64,000 nt of DNA from an uncultured Bacteroidales bacterium. Lineage in GTDB: Bacteria; Bacteroidota; Bacteroidia; Bacteroidales; Porphyromonadaceae. The notes beneath the pieces are model-generated. The model saw nothing but the letters and a program-made list of their open reading frames with translations. It did not search any database and had not been told where the DNA came from. Location of the stretch: assembly GCA_947290775.1 (NCBI GenBank), contig CAMYPM010000007.1:1-64000 (forward strand). Reading direction: 5' to 3'. This document shows, one piece after another, positions 27,437 to 36,618 of this stretch. Numbering within the stretch: position 1 is the first letter of the stretch; the number at the start of each line of letters is the position of its first letter. The translations under genes and the position numbers were made by a program.

Positions 27437-29527
27437 TCAACGAGGCTCCAAAAGACGTGGATCAATGGGAGGAGGTAACGGACGATTCTCCTTGGGTGCT
27501 TCTTCTGTCTCTCCTGGCGTAACGGATTGAGCATTTGAATTCCCCTCTGTATCCTTGGTATCAGCTTCTTTACTTTTTTGTTCTGCATCTTCTCGTGCCA
27601 GTGCATCAGCACGAGACTCCCATGCCCGCTTCCCTAAGATACGCTCTACATCCTCGGTATATATCACCTCTTTGTCAAGCAATTGATCGGCAATTTGATG
27701 ATGCCCTTCCACATGCTCTCGCAGAATACTCTTAGCGCGCTCATACTGTTCGTTGATAATACGAAGTACCTCCGCATCAATCAGCTCACTCGTTTTGTCG
27801 CTATAAGGTTTACTAAAGCCGTACTCATCCTGAGGGTCGTAGTAATTAATATTGGGCAGCTTTTCACTCATGCCGTAGTACGTAACCATAGCCCTCGCCA
27901 GTTTAGTCACCCGCTCCAAGTCATTGGCAGCACCTGTAGAGATTCTATTCAAGAAAAGCTCTTCAGCAGCTCGCCCTCCCAATAGACTGCACATTTCATC
28001 CAACAGAACCTGTTCATGGGTTATTTGCCGCTCTTCCGGCATATACCAAGCAGCACCTAAGGCCTTTCCTCGAGGCACAATAGTAACCTTAACCAGAGGA
28101 TTGCCATACTGCAGCATCCAGCTCACGGTAGCGTGTCCGGCTTCATGAATAGCGATACTGGAGCGTTCCTCTTGTGTAATGATACGGGACTTTTTCTCCA
28201 AACCGCCAATTATTCTATCTACGGCATTATTAAAATCCTCTTTATCAATAGCTTTTTTCTTGCCCCTTGCTGCAATTAGAGCCGCTTCATTGCATACATT
28301 TGCTATATCAGCACCGGAGAATCCCGGAGTCTGCCTTGCAAGTAGCTCCACATCCACATCATTGCTTAGCTTAAGGCCTTTCATGTGAACACCGAATATC
28401 TCTTTTCTATCATTAATATCGGGCAGATCCACACTTATTTGTCGGTCAAAACGTCCGGCACGCAATAATGCACTATCCAGTACATCTACACGGTTGGTTG
28501 CAGCCATCACAATGACTCCGCTATTGGAGTCAAATCCGTCCATCTCGGTAAGTAACTGATTGAGGGTACTCTCTCGTTCATCATTGCCGCCGAGGTTACT
28601 GCTCTTTCCTCTGGCGCGTCCCACGGCATCTATTTCATCAATAAAGACTATGCAGGGCGACTTTTCTTTGGCTTGAGTAAATAGGTCGCGTACACGGCTT
28701 GCCCCTACGCCAACGAACATTTCCACAAAGTCACTCCCGGACATAGAGAAGAATGGCACATGGGCTTCTCCTGCCACTGCCTTAGCTATCAAAGTCTTAC
28801 CGGTTCCCGGAGGACCTACCAATAGTACGCCCTTCGGTATTTTCCCCCCCAATCGGGTAAACTGCTCCGGCTCACGCAAGAAGTCTACAATTTCCTTTAC
28901 TTCCTGCTTTGCTTCATTAAGGCCGGCCACATCTTTGAAGGTCACATTTACCTTAGCTCGGTCATAAAGCTTAGCCTTACTCTTTCCCACAGAGAAAATA
29001 CCTCCACCGCCTTTACTATTCTGCGCACTCATTCGGCGCATGATATAGATCCAGAAGAAGATGAGAAGTAGGAAGGGTATCGTATTTAACAAAATAGATC
29101 CCCAAGGGAAGCTACGCGCTGCATAAACTATTTCAGCCGATATTTCCTGTCCGTCGGTAAACTCACTAAAGCGGTCCACGGAGGGGATCTGTGTCACCAC
29201 TTCATACTCGACGGCATTACTTCGGGGAGTCGTATTCCCTATACGGCGTATTTCCTGACGACTAAAGACCTCGCTTAACTTATTGTCTGCTACTGTACCC
29301 ACCGCTGTCAGGTTCTGCCTATCCACGGTTATTTTAGAAAAAGCATTCTCGGTTGCATAGGCTTTAAACTCATTCCAGCTCAGCTCTTTCTGTGCTTTGG
29401 ATGGTTTGATAAAAAGCAGCCCCAAAAGCGAAACCCCTATGATAAGGTATATCCAAAAAGGATTAAAAGGCGTCTTAGAGCGCTGTGGAGGATTATTTTG
29501 GTTCTTATTATTGTGTCCTAAGGGCAT
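27437..29527 (-). CDS. ftsH: ATP-dependent zinc metalloprotease FtsH
   Basis: Membrane AAA+ protease that degrades misfolded membrane proteins and regulators. Membrane segments lie at about 24-40 and 144-163 with a periplasmic domain between them. In the AAA module, Walker A GPPGTGKT is at 238-245, Walker B IVFIDE at 293-298, and the second region of homology lies around 343-363. The zinc motif HEAGH is at 461-465. The C-terminal ~60 residues are a charged, Pro-rich tail ([12 protein letters not shown]). The gene starts 85 bases before the upstream dipeptidase stop and is followed by cdsA. Confidence 0.98.
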   Translation of the reverse strand: MPLGHNNKNQNNPPQRSKTPFNPFWIYLIIGVSLLGLLFIKPSKAQKELSWNEFKAYATENAFSKITVDRQNLTAVGTVADNKLSEVFSRQEIRRIGNTTPRSNAVEYEVVTQIPSVDRFSEFTDGQEISAEIVYAARSFPWGSILLNTIPFLLLIFFWIYIMRRMSAQNSKGGGGIFSVGKSKAKLYDRAKVNVTFKDVAGLNEAKQEVKEIVDFLREPEQFTRLGGKIPKGVLLVGPPGTGKTLIAKAVAGEAHVPFFSMSGSDFVEMFVGVGASRVRDLFTQAKEKSPCIVFIDEIDAVGRARGKSSNLGGNDERESTLNQLLTEMDGFDSNSGVIVMAATNRVDVLDSALLRAGRFDRQISVDLPDINDRKEIFGVHMKGLKLSNDVDVELLARQTPGFSGADIANVCNEAALIAARGKKKAIDKEDFNNAVDRIIGGLEKKSRIITQEERSSIAIHEAGHATVSWMLQYGNPLVKVTIVPRGKALGAAWYMPEERQITHEQVLLDEMCSLLGGRAAEELFLNRISTGAANDLERVTKLARAMVTYYGMSEKLPNINYYDPQDEYGFSKPYSDKTSELIDAEVLRIINEQYERAKSILREHVEGHHQIADQLLDKEVIYTEDVERILGKRAWESRADALAREDAEQKSKEADTKDTEGNSNAQSVTPGETEEAPKENRPLPPPIDPRLLEPR

Positions 29528-29612
29528 TGTATTTCTTGTCTTGATTGGTATATTGCCGGTAATACGCTCTCCGTACTACTATATAACTACTACTTATACA
29601 AAAAGTATTCCA

Positions 29613-31448
29613 CTAACGTTGATTTGCTTCCATTACGCGCAGAAAGTTACCTCCCCACAAAGCACGCAAGTCCTGCTCTGAGTAGCCTCGTCTGAGAAGT
29701 TCTATGGTAAGCATGATCAAATCATTGCTTCCGCGGAGACCTATTACACCACCGCCTCCATCAAAGTCGCTTCCCACACCTACAGCTTGTATGCCTGCCA
29801 CCCTGACTATATGATCAATATGATCTGCCACTTTGCGCACATCCGCCTCTTCACGGCGAGGTGCTACAAAGCCATGATAGAGGCATACTTGTACTACACC
29901 TCCTCCTTCTGCAATCTTCCGTATATGCTCATCCGATAAATTTCTTGGATGATTGTAGACGCCCTTAGCGCCCGAATGACTTGCAATAACTGGCTTTTTA
30001 CTTAACTGAAGTACATCATGAGTCGTTTCAGCAGAAGTGTGGGATACATCCACTAATATCCCCAACTCGTTCATTCTGAGTACAGCTTTCTTCCCAAGTG
30101 CACTTAAGCCTCCATGGGTACGATTACTCTTTTGAGCGGCATCACATATTGCGTTATCTCCATTATGACAAAGTGTCATATAGACCACGCCTAATCTACG
30201 AAACTCCTCTAACCGCACCAAATCGGAACCCATTGCGTAGCCATTTTCTATTGCGGGAGCAATGGCAAGCAGCCCGGCACTTTTAGCTACCCTTATCTCT
30301 TCCGCACTTGTTGCATACCTCACAAGCTGCGGATGAGCTACTACTCGTCGCTTCAGTTCATCAAGCTTATCCAGTGCATATTGATAGGCTTTGCGCTCCG
30401 CTTCGCGAGTCAAGGCCTTTTGTGGCACATAAGCCACCATTAAGGAGGTTGATACTCCTCCCTCACGCATACGCGGCAAATCAACCTGTGTATTACCTCT
30501 TACAGACAAATCAGTCGTAGAGGTAAACTCCATTGGGGTATCATTATGAGAATCCAACACAATGATATTGTGATGGATTGCTTTAGCTCGCTTGTACAGT
30601 GCAGCTTCCTTGACAAAATAGACAAAGAGCCGTTGCATCGTAGCGTCCCCTTTGGAAGCCATTTGCTCCGGATGCCACTGTACAGCCACTATGTTCTTTT
30701 CCGGATAGCCCACTAACCCCTCTATTACCCCATCAGAAGCAGTAGCCACAACCCGCAAGCCGCTTGCCACTCGCTTAACCGCCTGATGATGCAGACTATT
30801 AACCATTAGGGGTTGACCCTCAGAAAGTCCTAAAATATCACGTAGCTCATTCTTTCCTCCGCTGAGGCGTACTGAGTGTGCCCCATAAGCAAGCTCTACT
30901 TTGGGAGCGTGTGCCACTAACTTGGTAGGATACTCGCTCTCAAGATCCTGATAGAGGGTACCTCCCAAAGCTATGTTGATCAGTTGCATTCCCCTACAAA
31001 TACCCAGAATGGGAATATTACGTCGCACGGCATAAAGTGCAAGCGGTAGCTCCATTCTGTCACGTCGCACCTGCACATTGCCCAACTTGGGACTTGGCTC
31101 TTCGCCATAATAAGCAGAAAGCGAGTCACAGCCCCCGGTCAGCAAAAGCCCATCGATAGTATTCAATAGGGAATCCAACGCGGAAAGATCCTCTGAGATG
31201 GGGAGCAGAATAGGTACTCCGCCGGCATCTGCCACTGCTTTCACATAGGCATCTGCTACACTGCTGCCGGCTTCGGTAGCATGCGAAACGAGTCCTATAA
31301 TCGGCTTAGAGTTATACTCTTGCTGCTCATCTGCCTCCCTATACAGGGCAGATAAGGCATGAGGCAGATCATCGCTTGGAGCTATATCAAGCGTCGATGC
31401 GAGCATAATTAGCGTTATCGGAAATAAATTTCTTACGCGGCTCCACAT
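29613..31448 (-). CDS. Fusion: class I amidotransferase-like gamma-glutamyl hydrolase + membrane dipeptidase (M19)
   Basis: A 611-residue two-domain protein. Residues ~45-285 are a peptidase C26/PuuD-like class I glutamine-amidotransferase domain: LLTGGCDS, nucleophile loop GICRGMQLIN, HHQAV, and VQWHPEQ with the catalytic His-Glu. Residues ~290-611 are a renal-dipeptidase-like M19 domain: DSHNDTP (first metal ligands), VDVSHTS, IASHSG and GSDFDGGGG. The N-terminus after ATG 31448 looks like a signal peptide (MWSRVRNLFPITLIMLAST), so the protein is probably periplasmic or surface exposed. That start lies 62 bases inside gyrB; the next ATG (31406) would destroy the signal. M19 enzymes cleave dipeptides including Cys-Gly and some D-containing ones, and C26 enzymes cleave gamma-glutamyl bonds. 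A joint role in breaking down gamma-glutamyl peptides such as glutathione is an inference. Confidence 0.85.
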   Translation of the reverse strand: MWSRVRNLFPITLIMLASTLDIAPSDDLPHALSALYREADEQQEYNSKPIIGLVSHATEAGSSVADAYVKAVADAGGVPILLPISEDLSALDSLLNTIDGLLLTGGCDSLSAYYGEEPSPKLGNVQVRRDRMELPLALYAVRRNIPILGICRGMQLINIALGGTLYQDLESEYPTKLVAHAPKVELAYGAHSVRLSGGKNELRDILGLSEGQPLMVNSLHHQAVKRVASGLRVVATASDGVIEGLVGYPEKNIVAVQWHPEQMASKGDATMQRLFVYFVKEAALYKRAKAIHHNIIVLDSHNDTPMEFTSTTDLSVRGNTQVDLPRMREGGVSTSLMVAYVPQKALTREAERKAYQYALDKLDELKRRVVAHPQLVRYATSAEEIRVAKSAGLLAIAPAIENGYAMGSDLVRLEEFRRLGVVYMTLCHNGDNAICDAAQKSNRTHGGLSALGKKAVLRMNELGILVDVSHTSAETTHDVLQLSKKPVIASHSGAKGVYNHPRNLSDEHIRKIAEGGGVVQVCLYHGFVAPRREEADVRKVADHIDHIVRVAGIQAVGVGSDFDGGGGVIGLRGSNDLIMLTIELLRRGYSEQDLRALWGGNFLRVMEANQR

Positions 31449-33348
31449 TTTCACCCATTAATGTTGAGAACAGTGTATCGGCCGAGAGAATATCATCCAT
31501 CGTGATTTGCTTCAAGATACGCGTATTCGGGTTCATGGTCGTTTGCCACAACTGCTCTTCATTCATTTCACCCAAACCCTTATAGCGCTGTATGTGCACC
31601 TTATTTTCATTTCCATCGGCAAAACGCTCTACAAAGGCACGCCTCTGTTGCTCCGTCCAACAATACTCCTCTTCTTTTCCCTTCTTACAGAGGTAAAGCG
31701 GTGGAGTAGCTAAATAGACATACCCATCTTCTATCAGCTCACGCATCTTACGGAAAAAGAACGTTAGGATTAGGGTACCAATATGCGCTCCATCCACATC
31801 GGCATCGGTCATGATGATCACCTTGTGATAGCGCAACTTCGACAGATTGAGTGCCTTCGGGTCGTCCTCCGTACCTACGGTAACCCCTAAGGCAGTGTAT
31901 ATATTTCGTATTTCTTGATTTTCAAAGATTCTGTGCTCTTGCGCCTTCTCCACATTGAGGATTTTTCCTCGAAGGGGCAAAATAGCCTGAAACTCTCTAT
32001 CTCGTCCCTGCTTAGCCGTACCTCCTGCAGAGTCTCCTTCGACTATAAACAGCTCACACTTAGCGGGATCCTTCGAAGAGCAATCTGCCAACTTTCCGGG
32101 CAAGCCACCTCCCGATAGTACCGTTTTACGCTGTACCAAGCTACGCGCTCTTTCTGCTGCTGTACGCGCCTGTGCTGCAAGTAGCACCTTCTCTACGATC
32201 AGTTTTGCCTCCTCCGGATGCTCTTCAAGGTATTCCGACAAAGCCTCTCCAACTACTTTATCGACAGCGGGTGCCACATCGCTATTTCCAAGCTTTGTTT
32301 TGGTTTGTCCCTCAAATTGTGGATCCTTTACCTGTACACTGATCACTGCAGTCAATCCTTCGCGGAAGTCATCGCCCACAACGGTCACTTTGGCCTTACT
32401 CAGCATGCCCGACTGATCGGCATAAGCCTTAAGCGTACGCGTTAAAGCACGACGGAAGCCCGTAACGTGTGTTCCCCCCTCAATCGTATTAATATCGTTC
32501 ACATAGCTGTAGACATTTTCTTGGTAGTCTTTGTTGTACGTGATTGCTATATTGATGGGAGGAAAACCCTCTTTAGAGCACTCCACATGTATCGGTGTGG
32601 GCAAGAGTGGCTCTCTATTGCGATCCAAATAAGCCACAAACTCTACTAGTCCCTGCTCGGAAAAGAACTCCTCGGAGCGATAGTTACCATTCTCAAGCTG
32701 CTCTCGCTCATCCGTTAGACGAAGACGAAGACCTGCATTAAGGAAAGCCAACTCGCGAAGACGACGAGCCAGTAAATCAAACTTATATTCGGTAGCCGTA
32801 AAAATAGTATCATCAGGATAGAAAGTAATGATAGTACCACTGCCATCTGCGGTGCCTACCTCCTGTACAGCGGCCTCAGGCTTACCCTCATGGTAGGTCT
32901 GACGATACAATTTGCCATCTCGCTTAACCTCTGCTACCAACTTTTTGGAAAGAGCATTCACACAAGAAACACCCACTCCGTGCAAACCTCCGCTGACCTT
33001 GTAATTTGATTGGTCAAACTTACCTCCGGCATGCAACGTAGTCATCACCACTTCCAAAGCACTGCGGTGCTCCTTTGGGTGCATATCGACCGGTATTCCT
33101 CGGCCGTTATCCGTTACACGAATGGCATTTCCGGGAAGTATCCGCACGTCTATATCGGTACAATACCCGGCCAGAGCCTCATCCACAGAGTTGTCCACTA
33201 CCTCGTTTACCAAGTGGTGAAGTCCTCGCTCACTTATATCTCCGATGTACATGGCCGGACGCTTGCGAACTGCCTCCAAACCTTCCAATACTTGTATCTT
33301 ATCGGCTGAGTATGTACTCTCGCCTCCGGGTCTGCTATTCTGTATCAT
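31387..33348 (-). CDS. gyrB: DNA gyrase subunit B
   Basis: ATPase subunit of gyrase, which introduces negative supercoils. The GHKL ATPase domain shows EAVRKRPAMYIG, EVVDNSVDEALAG and GGLHGVGVSCVNALS; the TOPRIM region shows EGDSAGG, LPLRGKILNVEKA and DADVDGAHI. The C-terminal GyrB domain has RYKGLGEMN. I chose ATG 33348 (MIQNSRPGG, 653 residues); the frame stays open to a GTG at 33417 but those residues are unlike the family. The 3' end overlaps the next gene's signal-peptide region by 62 bases. A promoter box and a 22-bp repeat array lie upstream. Confidence 0.97.
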   Translation of the reverse strand: MIQNSRPGGESTYSADKIQVLEGLEAVRKRPAMYIGDISERGLHHLVNEVVDNSVDEALAGYCTDIDVRILPGNAIRVTDNGRGIPVDMHPKEHRSALEVVMTTLHAGGKFDQSNYKVSGGLHGVGVSCVNALSKKLVAEVKRDGKLYRQTYHEGKPEAAVQEVGTADGSGTIITFYPDDTIFTATEYKFDLLARRLRELAFLNAGLRLRLTDEREQLENGNYRSEEFFSEQGLVEFVAYLDRNREPLLPTPIHVECSKEGFPPINIAITYNKDYQENVYSYVNDINTIEGGTHVTGFRRALTRTLKAYADQSGMLSKAKVTVVGDDFREGLTAVISVQVKDPQFEGQTKTKLGNSDVAPAVDKVVGEALSEYLEEHPEEAKLIVEKVLLAAQARTAAERARSLVQRKTVLSGGGLPGKLADCSSKDPAKCELFIVEGDSAGGTAKQGRDREFQAILPLRGKILNVEKAQEHRIFENQEIRNIYTALGVTVGTEDDPKALNLSKLRYHKVIIMTDADVDGAHIGTLILTFFFRKMRELIEDGYVYLATPPLYLCKKGKEEEYCWTEQQRRAFVERFADGNENKVHIQRYKGLGEMNEEQLWQTTMNPNTRILKQITMDDILSADTLFSTLMGENVEPRKKFISDNANYARIDA

Positions 33349-33508
33349 TTTCCTTTCTTCCTTTGAATACTCAATTGAAGGAATACACCCATCACACCGC
33401 TCAGCAAACGAATCCACTGATCACCACAAAGACTCTTCCTTGTCCGGCCTTTCCGACAAGCTGCGATTCGCTACTATATTTGTGCGCAAGGTACTACCTT
33501 CACTTATA

Positions 33509-33516
33509 CAAAGGTA
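33509..33516 (-). promoter_or_regulatory. gyrB promoter -7 box TACCTTTG
   Basis: Minus-strand TACCTTTG matches TAnnTTTG exactly and is identical to the rpsA and LRR-gene boxes. The leader to the gyrB ATG would be about 155 bases. Array C begins 71 bp further upstream. Confidence 0.55.
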
Positions 33517-33587
33517 CGAAAAAATGCGCTTCCTTTCTGCGCCTTTGATCCCTTTCTACACACTATAGGCAGATCCCTATAAAAGCC

Positions 33588-33675
33588 CATAAAAAAAAAG
33601 ATCTATACCTCTCATTCAAAAGGTTCTAATCTTCTAAATGAAAGTTATAGATCTTTTGCGGAAAACTTATAGATC
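33588..33675 (+). repeat. 22-bp phased repeat array C (four units)
   Basis: Units at 33588-33609, 33610-33631, 33632-33653 and 33654-33675, contiguous and in phase. Linkers: GATCTATACC (reverse type), GGTTCTAATC, GTTATAGATC, CTTATAGATC. Cores: a degenerate A-tract, TCTCATTCAAAA, TTCTAAATGAAA, TTTTGCGGAAAA. The 14 bases AAAAGATCTATACC of the first unit also end array B. Confidence 0.65.
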
Positions 33676-33755
33676 TTTTTACACAGGCTATTTATTCTGT
33701 TTTTCTATTAGATCTAGCTCCACCTGCCGACATACAAAAGAGCCCTAAAAAAGTG

Positions 33756-35282
33756 TTATTTCCTCCAAAAAGAGGGCACAAAAATTCCTATCAGTGTAAA
33801 TACTTCCAAGCGACCGGCCAACATAACAAGACTTAATACGACCTTTTCAAAACTTCCGGCTAAAGAGAAGTTCATAGCATGGGGACCAAATGAGGGACCC
33901 ACATTAGAGATACAGGTTACTGAGTCACTCACTGAAGAGAGGAAGCTATTGCCCCCCAAACAAAGCAAAAACGTACTAATAATGATTACTCCCAAATAGA
34001 GTCCTACAAAAGCAAGTACCTGTATAACCACATCTGTATCCACCGCCTTACCATTAAAACGCACATTGGTAACCATACTGGGATGGATACGCTTTTTGAA
34101 CTCATTGCTGAGGTTCTTTACCATGACCATAAAACGCCCTATTTTAAATCCACCGGAGGTAGAACCGGCACAGCCGCCCACCGTCATCATAATGATCGCC
34201 AAAGAAAAGAAAAACGAATGCCATTCATTCACATTTTCCGCAGTTACAAAGCCCGTACTGCTTGTAAGTGTAACCACTTGGAAAATAGACCGACGGAAAG
34301 CCAACTCAGGGGAGGAGTATATATTTTTAATGAACAGCCACAAGAATGTAGCCACTATAAAGAATGCCAAAAAGCCCACAAACCAACTAAACTCCTCTTC
34401 CCGATAGAGCCGCTTTAAGCTTCGATGCGCAAGACTCATGTAAATCCACGTAAAGTTGATACTGCCGATGAACATGAATAGAGTAAGCACGTACTCCACA
34501 TACGCTGAATTGAAATGGAGCACTCCATTATTGTGCGTGGAGAAGCCTCCAGTAGAAATACAGGAAAAGGCATGACAAACCGCATCAAATAGATTCATAG
34601 GACCTGCCCACAAGAGCAACATGAGCAGCAGTGTAAGTCCCACATAAACCCCCCACAAACGTCTTGCCACTTCAGCTATTCTCGGCAAAAAACGCTCATG
34701 CTTGATGCCTGTAGTCTCTGCATTATAGAGCGAAGAGCCCCCGACACTATTCACTTGCGGAAGAGCAAGCGTAAAGAAAATAATACCAATACCTCCCTGC
34801 CACTGCGTCATACTACGCCAAAGCAACAAAGCGTGAGGAAGGTTTTCTATCTCTTCAAATACGGTAGCCCCGGTCGTTGTAAACCCCGATACAGTCTCAA
34901 AGAATGCATCTGCTACTGTGGGTACATAGCCACCAAATACAAAAGGCAGCATACCGATGGATGAGAGGGTAATCCAGCTCAAGGTCACAGCCAGCATGCC
35001 CTCTCGGCTACCCACATGTTGCCTGTGCTTTGTATGATCTTTTCCCCAAGATCTTAGCAGCAAGGCAACTGCGACCATGATTAGAGCAGTCCATAGGAAA
35101 GGCCCTAAAGAACTCTCTCTGTATAAGAGTGAGACAAGCACACAGAGTACCAAAAAGCCACTCTCCAGAAGGCACATATTGCCTATTGCATAGGCGATAA
35201 AACGGAAATTAATCCAGGGTGCCTGATTGTGCAACCTCCGCTTAGATATATATTTTGTTGGCACAGCTTTGTTACGCCTCAA
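33756..35282 (-). CDS. trkH: TrkH-type potassium transporter, membrane subunit
   Basis: K+ uptake channel subunit in the inner membrane, gated by the TrkA protein encoded just upstream. The four pore-loop motifs are visible in order: FTTTGATV, STGGFSTH, SSTGFVT and SNVGPSFG. About ten membrane segments fit the family, as does 508 residues. The listed start is a TTG that overlaps trkA by 11 bases. GTG 35264 is an equally plausible start, because the family normally begins near the INFRFIAYAIG segment, so the N-terminus is uncertain. Confidence 0.94.
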   Translation of the reverse strand: MRRNKAVPTKYISKRRLHNQAPWINFRFIAYAIGNMCLLESGFLVLCVLVSLLYRESSLGPFLWTALIMVAVALLLRSWGKDHTKHRQHVGSREGMLAVTLSWITLSSIGMLPFVFGGYVPTVADAFFETVSGFTTTGATVFEEIENLPHALLLWRSMTQWQGGIGIIFFTLALPQVNSVGGSSLYNAETTGIKHERFLPRIAEVARRLWGVYVGLTLLLMLLLWAGPMNLFDAVCHAFSCISTGGFSTHNNGVLHFNSAYVEYVLTLFMFIGSINFTWIYMSLAHRSLKRLYREEEFSWFVGFLAFFIVATFLWLFIKNIYSSPELAFRRSIFQVVTLTSSTGFVTAENVNEWHSFFFSLAIIMMTVGGCAGSTSGGFKIGRFMVMVKNLSNEFKKRIHPSMVTNVRFNGKAVDTDVVIQVLAFVGLYLGVIIISTFLLCLGGNSFLSSVSDSVTCISNVGPSFGPHAMNFSLAGSFEKVVLSLVMLAGRLEVFTLIGIFVPSFWRK

Positions 35283-36618
35283 AGAGTTTGCGTATTTGCT
35301 CCATCATCACTCCGTGACAGAAGACAATAACCAAATCGTACGGCTCAATTACCGTTTCACCATTGATCATACTGGGTACTCCATTACGTACCATACCACC
35401 CAAAGTAATTCCCTCAGGAAGCGTGAGGTCACGCACTCTTTTACCCACGATCGGTGCACCTCTGCGTGCAATTACTTCTGCGACATCCGCATCTGCGATA
35501 GTAAGGCTCTTTACCGTATTGGTGTCCTGTCCTAGAAGAAGACGGTAAATATGCCCTGCGGTAATGGTTTTACGGTTGATGATGGTACCGATATCCAACT
35601 TTTCCGCAAGCGGTATGTAATCCACATTTTCCTCCTGAGCAATGGTTTTAAAAATACCAAACCGCTTCGCAGCTAAGCATGCCAATATATTCGTTTCACT
35701 ATTCTCAGTAAGCGCCACGAAGACTTGTGCAGACGAGATACCCACTTCGTTGAGCAGGGATGTATTACGACCATCCCCGTGAAAAAGGGTTACATTCTGA
35801 GGCAACCAATTCCGAATCTGATTAATTCTCTCCTTCTCCTCCTCAATCAATACAAAGTGTATGCTGCGGCTTGCCTTATCAATAGCACGTAAGGCTATAT
35901 CAGATGCGCCCATCATGAGGACCTTCTTTACCGTCACACTCTGCTTGCCACATATACGACGCACCTCGTCAATATCGTTCGCCAATGCAGTAAAGAAGAC
36001 TATGTCACCATGCTCAAAGCGGGTCTCACCCATTGGGATGATGGTCTCCGAATCTCTCTTGATCGCCACGACGTGAAATATCTTGCGCTCCGGTACAGTC
36101 AGCTCCACAAGCCGCTTGCCTACTATCTCCGATCCAAAACGCACCTTCACACCCACCAGTGCGATCATGCCATTGACCAACTCAATGTACTTACGTGCCC
36201 AAGGATTACGCAGTATTGTATTGATCTCCTCTGCCGCCAACTCCTCAGGATAGATAAGGGATTTAACCCCACCTTCATGAAAGAAACGCGCATACTCAGG
36301 CCCCAAGTAACGCGGATTACTCACCCGTGCCATGGTTTCATTCACGCCGAAGTCATTGGCCAGCATACAGGCCAATATATTAGCATGCTCATCGTTCATC
36401 ACGCTGATGAAAAGATCTGTGCTTTCCACGCCACACTCCTTTAGATCATGAGCATCGGTCGGATTACCCGCAAAGGTGAGCATATCCTGTCCGGTGGCTA
36501 TCTTCTCTAAGCTATGTGCGTCTTCATCCATCAGGGTTATATCCTGATGCTCTTCATTAGCAAGATTGAGAGCTAAGTGCTGCCCGATCTCCCCGGCACC
36601 TGCTACAATTATCTTCAT
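35272..36618 (-). CDS. trkA: TrkA, cytoplasmic K+ uptake regulator (two RCK modules)
   Basis: NAD(H)-binding regulatory ring protein of the Trk potassium system. It has two Rossmann RCK-N domains, each followed by an RCK-C domain. The first begins with [14 protein letters not shown] and the second with [15 protein letters not shown] near residue 232. The double-RCK length (448) is typical of TrkA rather than KtrA. ATG 36618 overlaps the dxs stop by 4 bases, and its own end overlaps trkH by 11. Confidence 0.95.
   Translation of the reverse strand: MKIIVAGAGEIGQHLALNLANEEHQDITLMDEDAHSLEKIATGQDMLTFAGNPTDAHDLKECGVESTDLFISVMNDEHANILACMLANDFGVNETMARVSNPRYLGPEYARFFHEGGVKSLIYPEELAAEEINTILRNPWARKYIELVNGMIALVGVKVRFGSEIVGKRLVELTVPERKIFHVVAIKRDSETIIPMGETRFEHGDIVFFTALANDIDEVRRICGKQSVTVKKVLMMGASDIALRAIDKASRSIHFVLIEEEKERINQIRNWLPQNVTLFHGDGRNTSLLNEVGISSAQVFVALTENSETNILACLAAKRFGIFKTIAQEENVDYIPLAEKLDIGTIINRKTITAGHIYRLLLGQDTNTVKSLTIADADVAEVIARRGAPIVGKRVRDLTLPEGITLGGMVRNGVPSMINGETVIEPYDLVIVFCHGVMMEQIRKLFEA

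Larger units (their letters stand above)
33349..33755. other. Non-coding region between trkH and gyrB
   Basis: 407 bases without a gene. It holds the gyrB leader and promoter box (33509-33516, minus strand), 22-bp repeat array C (33588-33675) and about 80 A/T-rich bases after the trkH stop in which I see no strong terminator. Confidence 0.7.

Noticed and set aside
31414-33417. Longer gyrB starting at GTG 33417
   Set aside because: The extra 23 residues are unlike GyrB N-termini, whereas ATG 33348 fits the family.
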